Notes: generated by a model from the letters alone, not told the origin. 7,250 nt of DNA from Chloroflexota bacterium (GCA_002708145.1 PAOV01000008.1:24206-31455); one strand, 5' to 3'. Shown: positions 1 through 6,368, numbered from the stretch's first letter. Numbers and translations are program-made.

Positions 1-1026
1 ATGACAAATTTTGGTGTAGTTTTCTTTGCGGGTATTGGCGCTGTAACAGTAGGCTTGTTGACATCACCTATCGCAACAAACGGTTATGGATGGAATTCAT
101 TTGAGGCTTCTATTTTTGCAATAATCCTCTCATTTATAATAGGTGTTTTTATTGCTTTTCCTACTGCTAGATTGAGGATTGATTATTTTGCAATTGTGAC
201 AATTTCACTTGGGGAAATTTTACGTATAGCTCTACAAGCAGAGCCTTTATTACGGGCAGGTACAGTCACTTCTGGAATTGGTATTTCTAATTATTCATTA
301 CCTCTTAAGGAGTGGTGGAATTCTGGTATATCTTCAAATATTGGTAGTTTTTTGGGTCTGCCAGGTAACGCTCCTTATATACTTCTCTTATCGATAATTT
401 CTTTACTTTGTATGTTTTTTATTTGGTGGATTTTATCATTGTTACTTTATTCTCCTTGGGGAAGAATTTTAAAGTCTATTAGAGAAGATGAGGATGTAAG
501 TCAACATCACGGTAATAATGTCCTTATGCAAAAAGCACTTAGTTTAGGTTTGGGAGCATCAATAGCTGCAATTGGAGGGATTTTATGGGCTTGGTTAAAT
601 ACAGCAATTTGGCCTGATTTTTTAAATCCTGTTAGATCAACTTTTTTAATTTGGGCTGCTTTTATACTAGGTGGTAGAGGTAACAATAGAGGTATGTTTA
701 TAGGAGCTTTTATTATAGTTTTAATTGAATTTATATTTAATGTAATGATTGTTTCAAGAACAAATAGTGATATATTTCTACATTCAATTACAGGGTATAT
801 AGATTCTATATTTAGGTGGATAATTGTAGATGTTGGAGGAATATTTTGGTCTGAGATATCAATTACTGAATCTTTTCTCAATGGTAAAATTATACTTGAG
901 TTATCATATTTCAAATTATTCCTAATTGGCTTACTAATCGTAGTGATCTTAAGATTACTACCAAAAGGTATAATGCCAGAAATACCTTATAGACCAAATA
1001 GAACTAAATTAAGAAGAAACAAATGA
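1..1026 (+). CDS. livM: Branched-chain amino acid ABC transporter permease LivM (5' truncated by window edge)
   Basis: Inner-membrane permease subunit of a branched-chain amino acid (or related amide/urea-type) importer, pairing with LivH and driven by LivG and LivF. 341 residues are visible. Hydrophobic segments lie near residues 4-24, 37-56, 125-150, 180-200, 211-223, 232-250 and 301-320. The family's ATPase-coupling region is clear at 149-196 (LYSPWGR, then SIREDED, then a Gly/Ala-rich helix), followed by GGRGNNRGMFIGA at 224-236 and the typical LLPKGIMPE ending at 319-327. The ATG at position 1 is probably not the real start: its first residues (TNFGVVFFAGIGA) match the internal family motif NFGHAAFFGIGAY, which normally follows some 40 or more residues carrying the first membrane helix. 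The gene therefore very likely begins upstream of the window. Its stop overlaps the livG start by 4 bases (ATGA). Transported substrate cannot be read from the sequence. Confidence 0.9.
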   Translation: MTNFGVVFFAGIGAVTVGLLTSPIATNGYGWNSFEASIFAIILSFIIGVFIAFPTARLRIDYFAIVTISLGEILRIALQAEPLLRAGTVTSGIGISNYSLPLKEWWNSGISSNIGSFLGLPGNAPYILLLSIISLLCMFFIWWILSLLLYSPWGRILKSIREDEDVSQHHGNNVLMQKALSLGLGASIAAIGGILWAWLNTAIWPDFLNPVRSTFLIWAAFILGGRGNNRGMFIGAFIIVLIEFIFNVMIVSRTNSDIFLHSITGYIDSIFRWIIVDVGGIFWSEISITESFLNGKIILELSYFKLFLIGLLIVVILRLLPKGIMPEIPYRPNRTKLRRNK

Positions 1027-1796
1027 AAAAAAATATAATCGAAATAAATAATCTATCTCATAATTTTGGTGGGATTCAAGCAATTAAGAATATTTCATTT
1101 AATATAAGTAAGGGCGAATTAGTTGGACTTATTGGCCCAAATGGCTGTGGAAAATCAACAACATTTAATTGCTTATCTGGTTTATTAAAACCATCTAAGG
1201 GAGATATATTTATTAATGGAAAAAATATTACAAATCTAAGACCTGATCAAATACAAAAATTAGGTATGACAAGAACGTTTCAGCATACAAGGCTTTGGAA
1301 AGAAATGAGTGTTATAGAAAATATACTTGTATCCGAAAATAATCAATTTTCTCCAAATTTAATTAAGTCTTTGTTTTTGCCAAACTCAAGACCAGAAGAA
1401 AAGAGAAGGATAGATAAAGCTTTAGATTTATTGAATAGATTAGGAGTTTCAAAAGTTGCTAATAATTTAGCAGAGAATATATCTGGAGGTCAAAGTAAAC
1501 TTGTCGATATTGCAAGAGCAATGATGAGTGAACCTGAAATAATTTTATTAGATGAACCAGTTGCAGGAGTAGCAAATAATTTGGCAGAAAAAATATTTTC
1601 ATATCTAAGAAATTTAGTAGATGAAATGGATACCACTATTATTGTAATTGAGCATAATATGGATTTTATATTAAGAACGGATGTAGACAAGATAATTGTT
1701 ATGAATATGGGAGAAGTGCTAATGGAAGGAAATTCGGATGATGTAAGAAAAAATAAATCAGTAACAGAAGCATATTTAGGATCTCAAAATGAGTAA
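1023..1796 (+). CDS. livG: Branched-chain amino acid ABC transporter ATP-binding protein LivG
   Basis: Cytoplasmic ATPase, one of the two nucleotide-binding subunits of the Liv-type importer. 257 residues, the usual LivG length. Motifs: Walker A GPNGCGKST at 38-46, Q-loop Gln87 in RTFQHTRLW (a LivG hallmark), ABC signature ISGGQ at 153-157, Walker B IILLDE at 173-178, and H-loop His211 in VIEHNMDFIL. The LivG-type insertion between the Q-loop and the signature (about residues 105-130) is present. Two oddities: the D-loop region reads VAGVANN where LivG proteins usually have AG-L/V-NP, and the segment VANNLAENI (145-153) is nearly repeated as VANNLAEKI (183-191). The ATG overlaps the livM stop by 4 bases, which suggests translational coupling; the upstream AAGAAG is only a weak ribosome binding site. 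The end overlaps livF by 8 bases. Confidence 0.95.
   Translation: MKKNIIEINNLSHNFGGIQAIKNISFNISKGELVGLIGPNGCGKSTTFNCLSGLLKPSKGDIFINGKNITNLRPDQIQKLGMTRTFQHTRLWKEMSVIENILVSENNQFSPNLIKSLFLPNSRPEEKRRIDKALDLLNRLGVSKVANNLAENISGGQSKLVDIARAMMSEPEIILLDEPVAGVANNLAEKIFSYLRNLVDEMDTTIIVIEHNMDFILRTDVDKIIVMNMGEVLMEGNSDDVRKNKSVTEAYLGSQNE
1778..1782 (+). promoter_or_regulatory. Ribosome binding site for livF
   Basis: AGGAT (AGGA core at 1778-1781) lies inside the end of livG, 7 bases before the livF ATG at 1789. This supports the start that overlaps livG by 8 bases. Confidence 0.6.
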
Positions 1797-2508
1797 ATTA
1801 TTAAATATAAAGAATTTAAAAAGTGGCTATGGAAATGTTCAAATTTTAAATGGTATCGATTTGTATGTAGATAAGAACGAATTTGTAACAATTATAGGCC
1901 CAAATGGCTGTGGAAAATCTACATTTATAAAAACAATATTTGGATTATCAAAATATTTCTCTGGAGAAATATTTTTTCAAAATGAGAATATAACTAATAT
2001 AAGATCAGATTTACTAATTACTAAAGGTATCTCATATGTACCTCAAGTTGAGAATGTGTTTTCTTCACTTTCAGTATATGATAATTTAATTATTGGAAGC
2101 TTAAATTTAGAACAAAAGATACTTTATAATAGATTGGATTTTATATATGAATTATTCCCTGATCTTTACCCAAGAAACAGTGACATAGCAGAGTCATTAT
2201 CTGGAGGAGAGAGGCAAATGCTAGCTATATCACGAGCTTTGTTATCTAATCCAAAATTTTTATTATTAGATGAACCAACTGCAGCTTTATCTCCTAAATT
2301 TCAAAAAATAATTATAAACAAAATATCTGAACTTAGAAATTCAGGTATTACTATATTAATTGTTGAACAAAATGCAAAATTATCACTTAAGGCCTCTGAT
2401 AGAGGATATATTTTTTCCAATGGAAAAGTTGTTTTAGATGCAAAAGCTTCAAAAATTCTTCAAGACGATAATATTAGCGACTATTTTTTAGGTAAAATTA
2501 AATCATAG
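1789..2508 (+). CDS. livF: Branched-chain amino acid ABC transporter ATP-binding protein LivF
   Basis: Second cytoplasmic ATPase of the Liv-type importer, expected to pair with LivG beneath the LivM/LivH permeases. 239 residues, the normal LivF length. Motifs: Walker A GPNGCGKST at 37-45, Q-loop Gln86 in YVPQVENVF, signature LSGGERQMLAISRAL at 137-151, Walker B FLLLDE at 157-162. The H-loop position carries Gln194 in IVEQNAKLSL, the usual LivF feature that separates it from LivG (His). DRGYIFSNG at 204-212 matches the LivF consensus DRGYVLENG. The start at 1789 has a good ribosome binding site inside livG and overlaps it by 8 bases. The codons for the P-loop share a 23-base exact match with livG. 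The gene ends with TAG at 2506-2508 and closes the transporter module in this window. Confidence 0.95.
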   Translation: MSKLLNIKNLKSGYGNVQILNGIDLYVDKNEFVTIIGPNGCGKSTFIKTIFGLSKYFSGEIFFQNENITNIRSDLLITKGISYVPQVENVFSSLSVYDNLIIGSLNLEQKILYNRLDFIYELFPDLYPRNSDIAESLSGGERQMLAISRALLSNPKFLLLDEPTAALSPKFQKIIINKISELRNSGITILIVEQNAKLSLKASDRGYIFSNGKVVLDAKASKILQDDNISDYFLGKIKS

Positions 2509-2510
2509 TA

Positions 2511-2531
2511 TTTTGATTATTTTTATAATGA
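2511..2531 (+). promoter_or_regulatory. Possible internal promoter in the livF-PAC2 gap
   Basis: In the 47-base gap after livF, TATAAT occurs at 2524-2529, about 26 bases before the PAC2 start, so a transcript from it would have a short leader. No good -35 box is visible at the expected distance. The surrounding pattern (TTTTGATTA, then TTATAATGA) is repeated before the tyrA-like gene. TATAAT arises easily by chance in DNA this AT-rich. Confidence 0.3.
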
Positions 2532-2543
2532 TAGAATGTAAAT

Positions 2544-2548
2544 AGGAG
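2544..2548 (+). promoter_or_regulatory. Ribosome binding site that fixes the TTG start of the PAC2 gene
   Basis: AGGAG lies 7 bases before the TTG at 2556. It is the strongest Shine-Dalgarno match in the window and there is no ATG suitably placed, so it supports TTG initiation. Confidence 0.75.
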
Positions 2549-2555
2549 AAATTTA

Positions 2556-3416
2556 TTGTCATATAAGTTTATAAAAAGTTTAGAAAAATTAAATAATGTT
2601 GTTTTTATTTCAGCTTGGTCTGGCTGGTCAGATGCTGCAGAATCTGCCACTAAATCCATAAAAGAAATTATAAATCAAACTAATGCCAAAAAATTTGCAT
2701 CTATTGACCCTGAAAAATATTATGTTTATTCTGAAAATCGACCTTATGTTTCAAACTCTAATAGCGGGGAAAGAAAATTATCATGGCCAAAAAATGATTT
2801 TTATTATTATAAATCTAATGGTAAAAATGATATTATTTTTTTTCTTGGTACAGAACCAAATCTTAAGTGGAATGAGTATATTAAACTATTAATGCAAATA
2901 ATAAGAGAAAATTCTATTGAGCTTGTTATAAATGTAGGCTCTTTGCTAAGCTCTGTACCTCATACTCGTCCTACCAGAGTAACTGCATCAATGTTATCAA
3001 AAAATGAAAAAGATTTACAAGACTTTGATTACCCTAAACCAAATTATGAAGGCCCAGCTGGAATTACATCGGTATTATCTGACTATTGCATGAAATTAGA
3101 TATACCATCTATTAGTATTTGGGGACACGCTCCGCACTATTTACAAATTCCTCATAATCCTACACTTACATTAAATATTTTGAAAGAAATTTCAAAAATA
3201 ATTGATGTAGATATAGATTATAGTGATATTCAAAAAGATTCGCAAAACTTTAATGATAATTTAAAAAATGCTTTATCTGATCAAAATGATATACAAAAAT
3301 ATGTAGAGAAGCTTGAAGAAAGGTATGATTCAGAGGAAGAAGTTAAGCTGAATCCTGAACCAAAGATTATTATTGATGAATTAGAAAACTTTTTACGAGA
3401 TCAAAGAGGGCAATAA
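2556..3416 (+). CDS. PAC2 family protein (proteasome assembly chaperone 2-like fold)
   Basis: 286-residue soluble protein of the bacterial/archaeal PAC2 family, related in fold to the eukaryotic proteasome assembly chaperone PAC2. The bacterial role is not established. Visible family landmarks in order: AWSGWSDAAESA (20-31), IDPEKYYVYSENRP (50-63), the WP pair at 77-78, LGTEPNLKW (97-105), NVGSLLSSVPHTRP (126-139), YEGPAGITSVL (164-174), SIWGHAPHYLQIPHNP (187-202). A C-terminal charged, probably helical stretch (about 245-283, including YVEKLEERYDSEEE) follows, as in actinobacterial and Chloroflexota members. No signal peptide or membrane segment is seen. The TTG start is supported by AGGAG 7 bases upstream. 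It sits between the transporter genes and the tyrA-like/aroA/gmk run, with gaps of 47 and 40 bases, so it could be in either transcript. Family assignment is firm; function is unknown. Confidence 0.88.
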   Translation: MSYKFIKSLEKLNNVVFISAWSGWSDAAESATKSIKEIINQTNAKKFASIDPEKYYVYSENRPYVSNSNSGERKLSWPKNDFYYYKSNGKNDIIFFLGTEPNLKWNEYIKLLMQIIRENSIELVINVGSLLSSVPHTRPTRVTASMLSKNEKDLQDFDYPKPNYEGPAGITSVLSDYCMKLDIPSISIWGHAPHYLQIPHNPTLTLNILKEISKIIDVDIDYSDIQKDSQNFNDNLKNALSDQNDIQKYVEKLEERYDSEEEVKLNPEPKIIIDELENFLRDQRGQ

Positions 3417-3422
3417 TTAATT

Positions 3423-3446
3423 TTTTGATTAAGTAATTTATAATGA
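3423..3446 (+). promoter_or_regulatory. Possible internal promoter in the PAC2-tyrA gap
   Basis: TATAAT at 3439-3444 lies in the 40-base gap, preceded by TTTTGATTA at 3423-3431. The same two words occur in the gap before the PAC2 gene. The box is only 12 bases from the start codon, so a transcript from it would begin at or inside the ribosome binding site. No convincing -35 box is visible. Weak evidence. Confidence 0.22.
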
Positions 3447-3452
3447 AAGGAA
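3446..3452 (+). promoter_or_regulatory. Ribosome binding site for the tyrA-like gene
   Basis: AAAGGAA ends 4 bases before the ATG at 3457 and supports that start. Confidence 0.6.
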
Positions 3453-3456
3453 TTAT

Positions 3457-4485
3457 ATGATAAATATTACTATTATAGGATTAGGTCCCTTAGGAACATC
3501 TATTGGTTTAGCACTAAAAAAATATTGTAATAATCTAGGCGTAGTTATTGGTTATGACTTGTCTAATAAAAATCAAGATTTTGCAAAAAAATCTCAAGCT
3601 ATTGATAAGACTGAGTGGAACATAAAAAAAGCTGTTTCAGACTCTGATTTAATTTTTATTTGTGTACCTACAGGAAAAGTATATGAAGTACTAAATGATA
3701 TAAGTGAAGCAACAAAATCTGGAGCGGTAATTTGTGATACTTCTACAGCTAAAAGAGCTTGTATTAATTGGGTAAATAACTTATTTGCAAATCAAACATC
3801 ATACATAGGGATAAACCCTCTTACAGCTGCTTCTTTGAAAACTCAAAATGATTCTTCCCCAGATGTTTTCCATGGGGCTAAATGCGCTATTGTGTTAGGA
3901 AAAAATGCTTCTAAAGAATCAATTGATACTGTTATCTCAATTTTAGAATCTTTTGGATCCAAAATGCTATTTATGGATCCAGATGAACATGATTCATTTG
4001 CAGTAGCTACTTCAACTTTGCCTTCAATCATTGCTGCTGCAATGATTAATTCTGTCAGTGAATCACCATCTTGGCCAGAAATAAGTAATTTTGTCGGAAC
4101 AAATTTTGATTCAGCTACAGTTTCAGCTAGTTTTGATCCTGCTTCAACTCAAGGTGCTTCATTAGTAAATCCTGATTTATTAGTTTATTGGATTGATCAA
4201 GTACAAAATCATCTAAATTTAATGAAGTCATCTATAAATGATATTGAAGATCGCCATTCACATGAAGGTAAATTAGCTGATAGTTTAGTAAATGCATGGG
4301 AAGAGCGTCTTAGATTAGAGATAGGTGTAGCTGATAACAGGAACGAGAAATATAAACGTGAACCCTTACCTACTTCTTCTGAAAGTATGATGGGCTTATT
4401 TTTTGGCAATAAAGTTGCATCAGCCATGTCAGGAAAAGATGAAAGTAACGATGAAAACAACTACGATAGACGAAAGCTAAAATAA
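3457..4485 (+). CDS. TyrA-like (prephenate/arogenate dehydrogenase family) NAD(P)-dependent protein with altered active site
   Basis: 342 residues. The N-terminal Rossmann fold is clear: GLGPLGTSIGLAL (8-20, GxGxxG), acidic Asp34 at the end of the second strand (GYD), then ICVPTGKVYEVL (68-79) and DTSTAKR (94-100), which matches the TyrA motif D-x-x-S-x-K. The helical C-terminal half retains FHGAKCAIVLG (138-148), a DEHDSFAVAT segment (176-185) and a DP pair at 227-228. However, the residues that define prephenate dehydrogenases look changed: the catalytic HP-x-x-G motif reads INPLTA (Asn120), SHLP reads STLP (Thr187), and the prephenate-binding Arg in FRD-x-TRIA aligns with Val222. A charged tail (about 291-342) extends past the usual domain. 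The gene is coupled to aroA (1-base gap), which fits tyrosine/phenylalanine synthesis, but activity on prephenate (EC 1.3.1.12) is doubtful from sequence. It may act on another substrate or be a divergent subfamily. Confidence 0.78.
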   Translation: MINITIIGLGPLGTSIGLALKKYCNNLGVVIGYDLSNKNQDFAKKSQAIDKTEWNIKKAVSDSDLIFICVPTGKVYEVLNDISEATKSGAVICDTSTAKRACINWVNNLFANQTSYIGINPLTAASLKTQNDSSPDVFHGAKCAIVLGKNASKESIDTVISILESFGSKMLFMDPDEHDSFAVATSTLPSIIAAAMINSVSESPSWPEISNFVGTNFDSATVSASFDPASTQGASLVNPDLLVYWIDQVQNHLNLMKSSINDIEDRHSHEGKLADSLVNAWEERLRLEIGVADNRNEKYKREPLPTSSESMMGLFFGNKVASAMSGKDESNDENNYDRRKLK

Positions 4486-4486
4486 A

Positions 4487-5800
4487 TTGTCCGTTACTAT
4501 TAGAAAACCAAAATCATTAAGAGGGGAAATAATCGTACCTGGTGATAAATCTATATCTCATAGAGCTGTAATATTTAATTCTATGGCTAAGCCAAATAAA
4601 GTTTCAGTTAGAAATTTTTTACCAGGTGAAGATTGCTATTCAACAATAAAAATAATGAGACAATTAGGTGTGGATATAGATATCGAAAATGATAAAAGCA
4701 ACTCTCCTATAATTATAGTAAATAGTGTCGGTCTGCATGGTTTTAAGGAGCCAACAAATATATTAAATTGTGGTAATAGTGGTACAACTACCCGACTCAT
4801 ATCTGGAGCTTTGGCAGGAAGAGATTTTATTTCAGTATTATCAGGAGACAAATCACTCAATTCAAGGCCTATGGGTAGAATTATTAAACCTTTGTCAGAA
4901 ATGGGAGCTAAAATTTTTGCTCGAAAAAATAATAACTATGCTCCAATAATCTTTTCTGGTGGTTTACTTAAAGCTATTAGCTATAAAATGCCAGTAGCCT
5001 CTGCTCAAATAAAATCTTGTATTATTCTTGCAGCATTACGTGCATCAGGCTCAACTAAGATTTTTCAAAAAGCAATTTCACGCGACCATAGTGAAAGAAT
5101 GCTCATTGCAATGGGTTCAATAATAAAAGAAGATAAATTAGATATACATATAGAGCCATCAGAGTTAGATTCAATTGATGTAGATGTACCAGGTGATATA
5201 AGTAGTGCTGCTTTCTGGATGATAGCCGCACTTTGTCATCCAGATTCCGAAATTTTAATAAAAAAAGTAGGGATAAATAAAACTAGAAGTGGGATAATAA
5301 CTGTTCTGGAAAGTATGAATGCGGAGATTAAGATAATTAATCAAAGGGATATTGCTGGAGAACCAATTGGTGATATTTATGTTAAAACAAGTAATTTAAG
5401 AGCTACTGAAATTTCTGGCGACATAATTCCTCTGTTGATAGATGAGATTCCTATCATAGCTCTTGCTGCGTCATTTGCAGATGGAATAACTCATATTAAG
5501 AATGCTGAAGAATTAAGAGTTAAGGAATCTGACAGAATAAGTACAACAGTAAATTTTCTTAAGTCATGCGGTGTAGAAATCGAAGCTACAAATGATGGTA
5601 TGATAATTACTGGTAATCCAGATAATTCTCTAAGGTATGGTTCTTTCTCAAGTAATATGGATCACCGTATAACAATGATGATGGCGATAGCTGGAGTATT
5701 GTCTACGGAAGGAATAAAAATAATTGATGATGAAACTGCAAGTGTATCATATCCAAATTTTTGGGAAACTATTTCAAATTTAGGTGTTAAAATTGAATAA
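4487..5800 (+). CDS. aroA: 3-phosphoshikimate 1-carboxyvinyltransferase (EPSP synthase), class II
   Basis: Sixth enzyme of the shikimate pathway: shikimate 3-phosphate plus PEP gives EPSP and phosphate (EC 2.5.1.19), cytoplasmic. 437 residues, full length. Substrate-binding motifs: PGDKSISHR (18-26; Lys21, Ser22, Arg26), NSGTTTR (97-103), SRPMGR (126-131), SAQIK (172-176), catalytic Asp319 in LLIDEIP, ELRVKESDR (342-350; Lys346, Glu347, Arg350), and MDHRITMMMA near the C-terminus (391-400). The four signatures used to define class II enzymes are all present: RDHSE (199-203), GDKS (19-22), SAQIK, NKTR (264-267). The residue equivalent to E. coli Gly96 is Gly99, as in Bacillus-type enzymes, not the Ala of the CP4 enzyme. 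The start is TTG at 4487: a stop lies in frame at 4478-4480 and the next ATG would remove the GDKS motif. No strong ribosome binding site is visible, so translation probably depends on coupling to the upstream gene, which ends one base earlier. Confidence 0.96.
   Translation: MSVTIRKPKSLRGEIIVPGDKSISHRAVIFNSMAKPNKVSVRNFLPGEDCYSTIKIMRQLGVDIDIENDKSNSPIIIVNSVGLHGFKEPTNILNCGNSGTTTRLISGALAGRDFISVLSGDKSLNSRPMGRIIKPLSEMGAKIFARKNNNYAPIIFSGGLLKAISYKMPVASAQIKSCIILAALRASGSTKIFQKAISRDHSERMLIAMGSIIKEDKLDIHIEPSELDSIDVDVPGDISSAAFWMIAALCHPDSEILIKKVGINKTRSGIITVLESMNAEIKIINQRDIAGEPIGDIYVKTSNLRATEISGDIIPLLIDEIPIIALAASFADGITHIKNAEELRVKESDRISTTVNFLKSCGVEIEATNDGMIITGNPDNSLRYGSFSSNMDHRITMMMAIAGVLSTEGIKIIDDETASVSYPNFWETISNLGVKIE
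5782..5786 (+). promoter_or_regulatory. Ribosome binding site that decides the gmk start
   Basis: AGGTG, inside the last codons of aroA, lies 6 bases before TTG 5793. The alternative GTG start at 5784 would lie within this site and has no ribosome binding site of its own, so TTG 5793 is preferred. Confidence 0.5.
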
Positions 5801-6368
5801 AAAATCTTTATTGGTAGTGATATCAGGTCCATCAGGTGTTGGCAAAGATGTAATTATAGAAGAAATGATAAATCAAAATCCCAAAAAGTATCATTTTACT
5901 ATCACTGCAACTACAAGAAATCCCAGAGAAAAAGAAAAAAATGGTATAAATCATTATTTTTTATCACAGAAAGAATTCACTTTGATGATTGAAAAGGGTG
6001 AATTATTAGAGTGGGCTAAAGTCTATGGAAATTATTACGGTGTTCCCAAAAAACAAGTTGATGATGCCCTTCAAGCCGGAAATCATGTCATTATAAGAGT
6101 TGATGTACAAGGAGCCAAAAGAATTAAGTCTGTAATGCCAGAAGCAATATTAATTTTTATTCATCCTCCTAATATGGAAATTCTAAGAAAACATTTAGTT
6201 AATAGAGGTGTAAATTCTGATAATGATATATCACTTAGATTATCTGAAGCTAAAAAAGAAATACCTCAATCAAAAAGTTTTCAATATTCTATAATTAATG
6301 AAGAAGATAGATTACTAGAAACAGTTGAAGAAATATACAAAATTATATCTAGGGAATCTTTGTTATAA
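5793..6368 (+). CDS. gmk: Guanylate kinase
   Basis: Phosphorylates GMP to GDP with ATP (EC 2.7.4.8), in cytoplasmic purine nucleotide metabolism. 191 residues from the preferred TTG start (194 from GTG at 5784), close to the usual length. Numbered from TTG: P-loop GPSGVGKD (12-19), GMP-binding TTRNPR (40-45) and NGINHYF (50-56), ELLEWAKVYGNYYGVPK (70-86; Glu73 and the tyrosines near the GMP site), RVDVQGA (102-108), lid region LVNRGVNSD (135-143) with RLSEAKKE (149-156). All the core elements of the family are present. One oddity: the P-loop ends in Lys-Asp (K18-D19) where the standard motif has Lys-Ser/Thr; Gly or Asp there may be a known variant of bacterial Gmk. It overlaps the aroA end by 8 bases, so it is probably co-translated with aroA. 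The TAA stop is at 6366-6368. Confidence 0.95.
   Translation: MNKKSLLVVISGPSGVGKDVIIEEMINQNPKKYHFTITATTRNPREKEKNGINHYFLSQKEFTLMIEKGELLEWAKVYGNYYGVPKKQVDDALQAGNHVIIRVDVQGAKRIKSVMPEAILIFIHPPNMEILRKHLVNRGVNSDNDISLRLSEAKKEIPQSKSFQYSIINEEDRLLETVEEIYKIISRESLL

Noticed and set aside
507..914. 135-codon open frame on the - strand
   Set aside because: It lies wholly inside livM, whose family motifs run through the same bases. The reverse translation has no recognisable domain and is a shadow frame.
2683..2892. 69-codon + strand frame inside the PAC2 gene
   Set aside because: It overlaps conserved PAC2 codons in another frame and its translation is low-complexity and hydrophobic, without a ribosome binding site.
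3417..3432. TTAAT/ATTAA inverted repeat after the PAC2 gene
   Set aside because: A 5-base all-AT stem is expected by chance in this composition.
4209..4460. 83-codon open frame on the - strand
   Set aside because: It is antisense to the 3' part of the tyrA-like gene, with no recognisable product. The Ser/Leu-rich composition is typical of a reverse-strand shadow.
4451..4480. Nine-codon mini-frame (ATG to TAA) just before aroA, in the aroA frame
   Set aside because: It lies inside the end of the tyrA-like gene. A leader peptide role is not supported: there is no run of aromatic codons and no attenuator hairpin.
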